This document shows positions 57,973 through 64,000 of a stretch of DNA of 64,000 bases, in pieces (the first letter of the stretch is position 1; each line of letters starts with the position of its first letter). Below the pieces are notes generated by a model, which saw only the letters and a list, made by a program, of their open reading frames with translations, ran no database searches and had not been told where the DNA came from. Source of the stretch: Streptomyces humidus (GTDB lineage: Bacteria; Actinomycetota; Actinomycetes; Streptomycetales; Streptomycetaceae); assembly GCF_014649655.1 (NCBI RefSeq), contig NZ_BMTL01000007.1:186001-250000 (forward strand), written 5' to 3'. A program made the position numbers and the translations under genes.

Positions 57973-58253
57973 CCCCCGCCGGCGACGAACGCGCCCGCAA
58001 CCGCGCTCTGGTCAGCGCCCTCGCCCGCCGCGACGACGTCCTCTTACTCCCCGTCCTCGTGCCGGCCGACGCCGACGTACCGCCCGTCAACCCGCTCACC
58101 GTGCTGCTCCTGGTCCTGCTCGGCCAGGCCACGGCCGAGCGCGACGCCTACAGGGACTGGATCACCCAGGACCCGACCCCGCCCACCGACGACCCGCTGC
58201 GCGCCCGGGCCGCCGATGCGGCCAGCAACCTCGCCAGGAGGGACTCCCCGTGA
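57969..58253 (+). CDS. Small protein of spread operon
   Basis: A 94-residue protein with a hydrophobic stretch (VNPLTVLLLVLLGQATAE, near 39-56) that may be a membrane helix. ATG 57969 overlaps the WhiB stop and its own stop overlaps the next GTG. Such coupling is typical of Streptomyces spd operons. No family assigned. Confidence 0.7.
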   Translation: MTPAGDERARNRALVSALARRDDVLLLPVLVPADADVPPVNPLTVLLLVLLGQATAERDAYRDWITQDPTPPTDDPLRARAADAASNLARRDSP

Positions 58254-59800
58254 CACCCGACCTCGCCCCCCATGGTGCGGCCCTGGCCGAACTCTTCGGC
58301 AGCTGGCAGTTCGTCCTCGGGGCGCTCGTCCTCACCCTCGGACCGGCGATCGCCCTGCGCCGGCGCCGCGTTGCCCTGGCCGCACTCACCGACACCGAGC
58401 GCGCCGCAGCCGCCGACCGCCGTGGCCGCCGGATCGAGGACATCCTCACCGTCGTCATCGCCGCGGCCGCGGCCGCCCTCTCGGCCACCGGTCTGCGCCG
58501 GGTAGGCCACCACCAGATGGGCCTGGACACTCCGTTCGACCTCCTGCCCTTCGTCGCACTGGACGTCGCGGCGATGGTCTGCGGCCGCCGAGCCCGCCGC
58601 CGCGCCCGCGACGGCGATGGGCCGGGCCTGTCCGGAGCTCTCTTCTGGATTCTGGCCGGCATCAGCTCGGTCTTCTCCGCGTCCGAAGCCGCCTCCCTCC
58701 TCGGCGGCGCCGTTCGCGCGGTGTGGCCGGTCCTGGCGGCCGTGCTCTGGGAGATCGGCTCGCTCGAGGAGCGCCGCGCCGCCCGCAACAAGGGCGGACG
58801 CCCGGACCGTCGCATCGCCCTGGTGCGCCTGCTCCACCCCGTCGAGGCCTTCCGCGTCGCGCTGCTGCTCGCCGCCCGCCAGGACCTGGCCCAGGAGGAA
58901 GCCACCGCCGAGGTCCGCATCTCCCGGGCGGCCTACCGCTGGTACCGGTTGCGCCGTGCCCAGGACGCGGTCAAGCGAGCCGGCGGGATGACGCGCTGGG
59001 TATACCGCCTCGTCGAGATGCATGCCGACGCCCGCGCACAGGATGCCAGCGAACGAGCAGGATGCTCCGACCCCGCCATCCTGAACCGCGTCGTCGCCCG
59101 CTTGCAGATGCGCGTACGCCAGGCCGACATCGCCGGGATGAACCTGAGGAATCCCGCCGCGTTCGAGGGCATCCTCAGCACCCTGATCGGCACTATCCCG
59201 ACCATCCCATCCCAGGCGGCCGACCCTCATCCTGCGCCTTCATCCCACCCCGCCAACGACGAAGAGCCGCAGCTCAGGGCCAGGATGGCTGAGGGCGGTG
59301 AGCCCGGGGACGACAGTGGCGACGAGGACACCGCCTCGCCGCACCCGGACGTCGACGCCGAGCAGGATGAGGCGCCGGGCGCGGAGCGGAAGACCGACGA
59401 GGAGGTCATGGCCGCCTTCGTCGAGACCGTCCCGCGCAAGGATGACGGCACGTTCGCCTGGGGCATCAACAAGTGCGCCGAAGCCCTCGGCATCGGCAAC
59501 CCGCGGGCCAAGCGGTTCCTGAAGACGCAGGCCGAGTGGCTGCCCGAGGCGCTGGCATCCCATCCCGCGGCGCACGGCGCCGACGGCGAGGAGCCGGACC
59601 ACTTCGACCAGGCCCTCGCCCTCGCGAACGAGCCGCCGCAGCCGGCCGCCGCCCCCCGGGCCCTCGATCCCGCCCTGCCACCGGCCGGCCAGCAGCTGGC
59701 CATCGACGAGCGCTTCGCCCTCGACCCGACCGTGGGCGACTTCGAGCAGCACGACAGCGGCCTCCTCCTCCCCGCAGCAGCCGGTATTCGCCAGCCCTGA
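58250..59800 (+). CDS. Spd-type DUF2637-like membrane protein
   Basis: A 516-residue protein. Membrane segments lie near 20-36, 66-82, 98-112 and 128-165 (ALFWILAGISSVFSASEAAS; VWPVLAAVLWEIGSLEERR), the DUF2637 pattern of plasmid spread proteins. The cytoplasmic half has a KTDEEVMAAFVETVPR stretch and a helix-turn-helix-like WGINKCAEALGIGNPRAKR near 395. GTG 58250 overlaps the previous stop and has AGGAGGGA. It may move DNA between mycelial compartments, as Spd proteins do. Confidence 0.78.
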   Translation: MTPDLAPHGAALAELFGSWQFVLGALVLTLGPAIALRRRRVALAALTDTERAAAADRRGRRIEDILTVVIAAAAAALSATGLRRVGHHQMGLDTPFDLLPFVALDVAAMVCGRRARRRARDGDGPGLSGALFWILAGISSVFSASEAASLLGGAVRAVWPVLAAVLWEIGSLEERRAARNKGGRPDRRIALVRLLHPVEAFRVALLLAARQDLAQEEATAEVRISRAAYRWYRLRRAQDAVKRAGGMTRWVYRLVEMHADARAQDASERAGCSDPAILNRVVARLQMRVRQADIAGMNLRNPAAFEGILSTLIGTIPTIPSQAADPHPAPSSHPANDEEPQLRARMAEGGEPGDDSGDEDTASPHPDVDAEQDEAPGAERKTDEEVMAAFVETVPRKDDGTFAWGINKCAEALGIGNPRAKRFLKTQAEWLPEALASHPAAHGADGEEPDHFDQALALANEPPQPAAAPRALDPALPPAGQQLAIDERFALDPTVGDFEQHDSGLLLPAAAGIRQP

Positions 59801-59863
59801 CCTGACGCCCCGCTCCGCAGGGCGCCCGAAGGCTGCCCGCGAGCACGACCGTGAGGACCACCC

Positions 59864-60034
59864 ATGCCCGCCACCTTCGACCAGCACGTCAACGAAGCCC
59901 TCGACCTCATCGCACCGGCCCGTCGCCAGGTGAACGCCGGCCGCCCGGCCCGGACCGCCGGCGCCCCGCAACACCGCCGGCCCCGCCTCGTCCTGGTGCG
60001 GCGCCCCGCCCCCCACGAGGGGAGCGAGCAGTGA
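59864..60034 (+). CDS. Small basic protein
   Basis: A 56-residue protein from ATG 59864 with GAGGA upstream (MPATFDQHVNEALDLIAPAR), basic and Pro-rich at the C-terminus. Its stop overlaps the next GTG (GTGA), which supports translation. No family known. Confidence 0.6.
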   Translation: MPATFDQHVNEALDLIAPARRQVNAGRPARTAGAPQHRRPRLVLVRRPAPHEGSEQ

Positions 60035-61068
60035 GCACCACCCCTTCCACCCGCGGCCGGCGCAGCCGGGCGCACGACGACGCCATCCAGGGCAAACCGC
60101 ACGCCACCCCGGAGACGGAGGACACCATGGGAGCTGACGAGACGCAGCTGCGCCGCGTCCTGTCCCGCATCGGTGTCCGGCCGCTCGGTCATGCCGAGCA
60201 GCCCGTCGACGAAGAGCCCGACGCCGCCGCCCACCCCGCCCCGGACCAGCAGCCCGTCGCCGCCACCCGGCGAAACCCGGCGGAGCCCGGCGGCGGCCGA
60301 CTGCCCGCGCCCGGACAGACCATCGACCTCACGGAGCCCCCTGAGCAGCAGGCCCGGGCGGACGAACCGACGCTCCCCGAGGAGCAGGACGACACGGCAG
60401 ACCCGGCGCAGCCATCCGAGACGCGACGCGTGGGTGAGGCGGCGAAGAGAGGGTGGCCGCCCCGCGTCCCCTGGCGTCGACACGAGGACAAGGACCAGGC
60501 CGAGGGCCCGGCCGCCGCGGCCGGCGACGACGACCTCCCGCAGCCGGAAAGCGACCAGCCCGACTGGTACCGCGTCCAGAAGACCGACGATCCGCAGGCG
60601 CCGGACCCGGGCACCTACGAGGTGCACAACCACTACTACGGCACTGGCCCGGACTCCTCAGCACCCGCAGGGGAAAGGGCCGGCCGGAGCCGCAACCGCG
60701 GCTCCCTCACGGCCTGGTGGGCGTCGCTCACGCCGCTGCAGCGGTTCATCCTCCACAACGGATCAGCCGCAACCGCCGGCGCCTGGGGCTGGGGCATGTT
60801 CACCGCCCAGTGGAACACCGGCCTACCCCAGTGGACGCTCGCCGTCATGCACGACGCTGCCGCCGGCAGCACAGAACCGTCCACCCCATTCATCGTCGGC
60901 GGCGGCGTGATCCTGCTCGCTGCAGTCGTCGGCGGCGGCATCACCGCCTTCGTGGAGAAGTGGCTGTACCGGCTGCCCTCGTTCTGCGCCGTCGTCCGCT
61001 TTCTCACCCACATCCCGGTCGCCTCCGCCGGGATCGCCGTTCTGTGGTTCTCCGCCCCCACCTTCTAA
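60031..61068 (+). CDS. Spd-like membrane protein
   Basis: A 345-residue protein. Residues 1-215 are an acidic, disordered-looking soluble part with the core YEVHNHYYGTGPD. The C-terminus has three to four membrane segments (FIVGGGVILLAAVVGGGITA; FLTHIPVASAGIAVLWFSA). GTG 60031 overlaps the previous stop. It probably functions with the other Spd-type proteins of this operon. Confidence 0.7.
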   Translation: MSTTPSTRGRRSRAHDDAIQGKPHATPETEDTMGADETQLRRVLSRIGVRPLGHAEQPVDEEPDAAAHPAPDQQPVAATRRNPAEPGGGRLPAPGQTIDLTEPPEQQARADEPTLPEEQDDTADPAQPSETRRVGEAAKRGWPPRVPWRRHEDKDQAEGPAAAAGDDDLPQPESDQPDWYRVQKTDDPQAPDPGTYEVHNHYYGTGPDSSAPAGERAGRSRNRGSLTAWWASLTPLQRFILHNGSAATAGAWGWGMFTAQWNTGLPQWTLAVMHDAAAGSTEPSTPFIVGGGVILLAAVVGGGITAFVEKWLYRLPSFCAVVRFLTHIPVASAGIAVLWFSAPTF

Positions 61069-61077
61069 GGGATACCC

Positions 61078-61518
61078 GTGACTAGCCTGCTCGCCGCCGG
61101 GGCCGGATCCAGCGCCCTCGGCCCGATGTCCGCCACCACCATCAGCGTCATCCTGATCGTCACACTCATCTACGGCATCAAGGGGAAGGGCCGGAAGAAG
61201 CTGGCCCTTGGCCCCGCCCAAGCCGTCGGCTTCTTCGCCGAGCTCGCCTTCCTGCGCGCCGGCTCCTGGCCCCACGACCTCGGCACCGCCGTCCAGGACA
61301 TCCCGCGGCAGGTGGCCGCGAACCCCGACCTCGGCGGCATCGGCATGACCGGCGTGGTGATCATCCTGCTGGTGCTGTCCGCGTTCGCCCCCCTCGTGCC
61401 GTTCACCGGAGCCCTGTGGGGGATGCTCACCGCGGCCGCCATGTCCGCGGCGCAGGGCTCCATCTGGCGGGCTGTCATCTCCGTCGCCACCGCCGCGCTG
61501 TCCCTGGTGGGCGCATGA
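61078..61518 (+). CDS. Small polytopic membrane protein
   Basis: A 146-residue protein with about three membrane segments (TTISVILIVTLIYGI, TGVVIILLVLSAFAPLV, LWGMLTAAAMSAAQ). GTG 61078 has AAGGGA. The stop overlaps the next ATG (ATGA). It fits the SpdA/SpdB2-like set; no specific family assigned. Confidence 0.7.
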   Translation: MTSLLAAGAGSSALGPMSATTISVILIVTLIYGIKGKGRKKLALGPAQAVGFFAELAFLRAGSWPHDLGTAVQDIPRQVAANPDLGGIGMTGVVIILLVLSAFAPLVPFTGALWGMLTAAAMSAAQGSIWRAVISVATAALSLVGA

Positions 61519-62381
61519 CCGGCAAGCCCGACGAGACTCGGCCCGGAAAGCCGGATACGACGAAGACCGCCAAGCGAGAACGACGGAAGCCCACGCTGGA
61601 GGAGATCCCCTTCGTCCGCGAGGTGCCCGTCGTGGCCAGCGCCACCATGGTCGTGCTGCGCTACGTGGGCGCCTGGCTGCGCGGAGGCGATGAGGAGAGC
61701 GGCGGGTTCGGAGTCCGCCTGCTCGCCCTCGGTGCCGCCGGCTACATCGCCCTCTACTTCGCGGAGAAACATCCCGGGCTCTGGTACGCCTACGGCGGCG
61801 CGGGCTTCCTCCTCGTCACGACCGTCGCCGTCCGCACCGGCCTGTCGGCCGGCCGAACCGTGAAGGACCTGGAAGCCGCCCAAGCTCCCACCGTCGCCGA
61901 GGAGGAGCAACCGAGCACCGACATCCAAAACGATCATGAAATGGCGGGGGAGGAGGACCTCGAAGCGGAGCCGCTCACCGTCAGCCCGGCCGAAGCGGAC
62001 GCGGCGTTCGGCTTGTTCGTCGAGCACAACGTCGCCTTCGCCGTCCGAACGGATCCCAAGGGCGACCGAAAGGGCGTCCACACCGACACCCTCCTCAAGA
62101 TCCTCCACGCGAAGGAGATGCTGACCGACTGGACCGAACCCATGCTGAGGCAGAAGTGCAAGTCCCTCGGCATCCCCGTGCGCAAGCAGATGGGCATCCG
62201 GGGCCGGAACTACTTCGGGGTCCACATCGAGGACTTCGAGCAGTCCCTCGGCAGGGCCGTACGCGTACCCCCGCAACTGGTCCCAGACCTCACCGCGAAC
62301 GCCCCCACCCCACCCCCGTCCGAGCCCCCCGCCCCACCCTCCGAGATCACCCTCATCCAGCCCCCTGCAGGAGCCGGCTGA
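61515..62381 (+). CDS. Membrane protein with C-terminal helix-turn-helix-like domain
   Basis: A 288-residue protein. A basic start (KTAKRERRKPTLEEIPFVRE) precedes two membrane segments (LLALGAAGYIALYF, AYGGAGFLLVTTVAV). The acidic linker is followed by a soluble domain of about 90 residues (DTLLKILHAKEMLTDWTEPM; GIRGRNYFGVHIEDFEQSLG) with a DNA-binding look, and a Pro-rich tail. It is the last gene of the spread operon. Bases 62382-62658 hold a hairpin but no gene. Confidence 0.7.
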   Translation: MTGKPDETRPGKPDTTKTAKRERRKPTLEEIPFVREVPVVASATMVVLRYVGAWLRGGDEESGGFGVRLLALGAAGYIALYFAEKHPGLWYAYGGAGFLLVTTVAVRTGLSAGRTVKDLEAAQAPTVAEEEQPSTDIQNDHEMAGEEDLEAEPLTVSPAEADAAFGLFVEHNVAFAVRTDPKGDRKGVHTDTLLKILHAKEMLTDWTEPMLRQKCKSLGIPVRKQMGIRGRNYFGVHIEDFEQSLGRAVRVPPQLVPDLTANAPTPPPSEPPAPPSEITLIQPPAGAG

Positions 62382-62522
62382 ACCACCCGCCGCCGCCCCC
62401 TGCCGGCCGCCGTCCGGAGGGGGCGGCTCGGCGCTCACAACAGGCCTTCCCCCGGCTTCCACTCCCCTACCGGGCAGAGGGCAGACCACCCCCTACTAGC
62501 CGCATCTACGACTGCCTGACCT

Positions 62523-62549
62523 GCGCATCTATCCCAGCGATAGATGCGC
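62523..62549. promoter_or_regulatory. 11-base inverted repeat, possible operator or terminator
   Basis: GCGCATCTATC / GATAGATGCGC with a 5-base loop. Related CATCTA/CTATCG bits flank it. No T-run follows, so an operator is as likely as a terminator. Confidence 0.5.
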
Positions 62550-62658
62550 CTATCGCGCCCATCTACCGCGCCCTACCGGCTTGTTCCCGTCCCGCCGCGC
62601 GCGCCCGCCCGGTACGGTCGAAGCACACTTCAGAGGACCAGTGGAGGGGGAGCCCGCG

Positions 62659-62895
62659 GTGGCATGGCGGTACGGGTGCGGCCCGTGCGAGGTCACGACA
62701 GGATGGCTGCCCAAGGACCAGGCCTCCGCCAAGCGGGATGAGCACCGGGATACCGTTCACGCCGGCATGATCCCGACGGTCGAGGTCTTCGAATCCAACG
62801 CCCGGCCGATCGCCAAAGATCCGGCCGCCCTGCGCATGTGGGCGATCATCGCAGCCGTCTGCGTGATCGCCTGGATCACCCAGAACATTCGCTGA
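62659..62895 (+). CDS. Small tail-anchored protein with CGPC motif
   Basis: A 78-residue protein. The N-terminus has YGCGPCEVTTGW (CxxC) and the C-terminus one membrane helix (MWAIIAAVCVIAWITQNIR). GTG 62659 has GGGGGAG upstream; GTG 62641 is an alternative. The CGPC could be redox-active or metal-binding. Unknown family. Confidence 0.6.
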   Translation: MAWRYGCGPCEVTTGWLPKDQASAKRDEHRDTVHAGMIPTVEVFESNARPIAKDPAALRMWAIIAAVCVIAWITQNIR

Positions 62896-62982
62896 CCGGG
62901 GCCGCCTAGTGGCGCCTCCTGCCCCGTCCCGGCCAACCAGCGCCTGACGAAAGCCCAGTGAGGTCGCGCGCTCAACTGGACG

Positions 62983-63011
62983 TTGCGTATTGAGCATTCA
63001 ATGTGTAATGT
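62983..63011 (+). promoter_or_regulatory. Promoter P8 (P-box family)
   Basis: -35 TTGCGT (62983-62988), 17 bases, -10 TAATGT (63006-63011), the only P-box on the plus strand. It lies upstream of C-box 5 and the lipoprotein gene. Confidence 0.8.
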
Positions 63012-63026
63012 GGATCTCGACGGAGA

Positions 63027-63075
63027 AAGTTCCGCATCCGTGTCACACGCAGCTCGCCTACGACACCTGTAGCAG
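63027..63075 (+). promoter_or_regulatory. C-box 5, between P8 and lipoprotein gene
   Basis: TGTCACAC-N14-ACACCTGTAGCAG, direct orientation, 35 bases before GTG 63110. It is the only place where both repeated elements control one gene. Confidence 0.75.
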
Positions 63076-63109
63076 TTGAGCGCACCCACACACCTTCCGG
63101 GAGTCCACC

Positions 63110-63667
63110 GTGACCACGCCCCGCACTCTCACGCTCGGCACCGCCATAACGACCGCCGCGCTCCTCGCCCTCACCGGCTGCGCCAATAAGCCCGTTACGC
63201 ACGGCGAGGTCATCGACAAGCGCGGCTACGCCGGTCGCTGGATCCCCGAGTACAAGGACGTGTACCGCCAGGACTGCTCGACCATCCGCACCAGCTCGTT
63301 CACTGCCACCTCCTTCGCGGGCCACAGCGGCGGCTCCAGCGGCGGCTCCAGCGGCGGCAAGTCCAGCGGCGGCAAGTCCAGCTCGTCGGGCGGCACAGGC
63401 AAGAAGAACAACAACACCACCACCGGCGGCTCCGGCGGCACCCCGCCCGGCAAGTCGCTCACGAACGGAGGTACCTCCGGCACCACCAAGCCCGACAGCA
63501 GCCAGCCCACCAAGCAGTGCCAGCGCAAGTACGTGGGCCGGAACCAGACCGGTCAGCACTGGCAAGCAGGCAAGTGGGAGCTCCGGCTCCGCGACGGCGA
63601 CCGAACCGGATGGATCACGGTCTCCGAGACCACCTACAACGACACCGATCTCCACGACCGCATCTGA
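63110..63667 (+). CDS. Putative lipoprotein with Gly/Ser/Lys-rich spacer
   Basis: A 185-residue protein. The signal peptide has a lipobox (LLALTGC, Cys 24), so it is probably anchored outside the membrane. A mature N-terminal part (WIPEYKDVYRQDCS) is followed by a long Gly/Ser/Lys/Thr low-complexity spacer and a conserved-looking C-terminus (CQRKYVGRNQTGQHW; GDRTGWITVSETTYND). It may be an entry-exclusion or surface protein of the element (inference). GTG 63110. Confidence 0.75.
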   Translation: MTTPRTLTLGTAITTAALLALTGCANKPVTHGEVIDKRGYAGRWIPEYKDVYRQDCSTIRTSSFTATSFAGHSGGSSGGSSGGKSSGGKSSSSGGTGKKNNNTTTGGSGGTPPGKSLTNGGTSGTTKPDSSQPTKQCQRKYVGRNQTGQHWQAGKWELRLRDGDRTGWITVSETTYNDTDLHDRI

Positions 63668-63698
63668 CGGCCCCCAGAGACCCAGAGGGAGATCCGTC

Positions 63699-64000
63699 AT
63701 GCCCGACGCACGCCAGTACACGCGTTACAGCATCTACATGCTGGAGCCGCACGCTGAATATGCGACCGCCGAGAACGGCCACATCCCGATCGAGGCCATC
63801 GCCGAGCGCGTCTACGGCAAGCCGTACAACTCGCTGCGCGGCTGTCAGCGGGACGACGAGCACATCCCCAATGACAGCGTGAAATTGTACGAACTCGCCT
63901 CCGAGGGGGACTACGAGGAGGCGCTCGACCAGTTCGATGAGGCGAGGGTGTACTTGGGCTGGGACTCCGGTATCGGTGAGGTCGTTTACAAGACCGGCAT
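63699..64000 (+). CDS. Hypothetical protein, cut by window end
   Basis: ATG 63699 with GAGGGAGA upstream opens a frame that runs to the window end (100 codons seen). It begins MPDARQYTRYSIYMLEPHAE, has HIPIEAIAERVYGKPYNS and an acidic C-terminal part so far. No family recognised. It follows the lipoprotein gene by 31 bases, so it is likely co-transcribed from P8/C-box 5. Confidence 0.7.
   Translation, partial: MPDARQYTRYSIYMLEPHAEYATAENGHIPIEAIAERVYGKPYNSLRGCQRDDEHIPNDSVKLYELASEGDYEEALDQFDEARVYLGWDSGIGEVVYKTG

Noticed and set aside
1..64000. Many long open frames antisense to or in other frames of recognised genes (for example 29532-31766 and 32120-34528 on plus, 46491-49100 on plus)
   Set aside because: They are mirror frames of high-GC coding sequence, lack ribosome sites and domains, and fully overlap well-supported genes.

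Overview
The window is GC-rich DNA with strong third-position GC bias, frequent GTG starts and ATGA/GTGA gene overlaps. It also carries WhiB, HU with a Lys/Ala tail, Spd-like membrane proteins, a replication-relaxation protein and a ParB. Together these point to a Streptomyces (or close relative) conjugative plasmid or integrated conjugative element. No rRNA, tRNA or CRISPR array was seen. Both ends of the window cut genes.

Region 1 (1-29.4 kb) is almost entirely minus-strand accessory genes. Many encode small proteins with CxxC pairs. Recognisable genes are a DUF4007 protein, two N6-adenine DNA-methylase-like proteins (one lacking the NPPY motif, one PglX-like with it), a GNAT acetyltransferase, HU, a Gp88-like protein, an HExxH protein and a protein with repeated DNA-binding modules. 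The one plus-strand gene is an ADP-ribosylglycohydrolase fused to a dual-specificity phosphatase. Seven transcription units here start at near-identical AT-rich promoters (P1-P7: TTGCGT-like -35, exactly 17 bases, TATTGT-like -10, conserved spacer). An eighth copy (P8) lies at 63.0 kb.

Inside region 1, bases 11440-17494 are a Tn554-like element with three large recombinase-type genes and a DUF6262/TnpC-type gene. It is inserted in frame in the PP-loop codons of a PAPS-reductase-like gene, whose two halves lie on either side (17495-17646 and 10222-11439). Precise excision would restore a protein of about 454 residues.

Region 2 (29.4-52.3 kb, minus strand) is the conjugation and partition block. 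From upstream to downstream it holds a sigma-like protein, a TcpC-like protein, a two-TM protein, a TcpE-like protein, a VirB4-type ATPase, a VirB6-type membrane protein, a VirB8/TcpC-type protein and a lytic transglycosylase-NlpC/P60-M23 triple hydrolase. These are followed by a VirD4-type coupling ATPase, a replication-relaxation protein, ParB, a DUF4417-like protein, and two very large proteins that share an N-terminal tag, one with an atypical-kinase C-terminus. This is a T4SS-type machine rather than the single-protein FtsK-like TraB system usual in Streptomyces. A second repeated box (C-box, TGTCACAC-N14-ACACCTGTAGCAG) lies before five units: the large-protein operon, the coupling operon, the T4SS operon, the replication gene and a lipoprotein gene.

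Region 3 (52.3-57.3 kb) is a candidate replication origin. A non-coding stretch is full of GGTCAAGGGG repeats and palindromes, and it lies beside a winged-helix replication-initiator-like gene that carries three more copies inside its own coding sequence. A structured intergenic region and a GntR regulator follow. Region 4 (57.3-64 kb, plus strand) is a WhiB and Spd-type membrane-protein operon, then small membrane and lipoprotein genes.

How the parts may work together (inference): regions 2-4 provide transfer, replication, partition and spread. The P-box genes of region 1 look like a co-regulated accessory or leading-region set with DNA-modification and counter-defence character.
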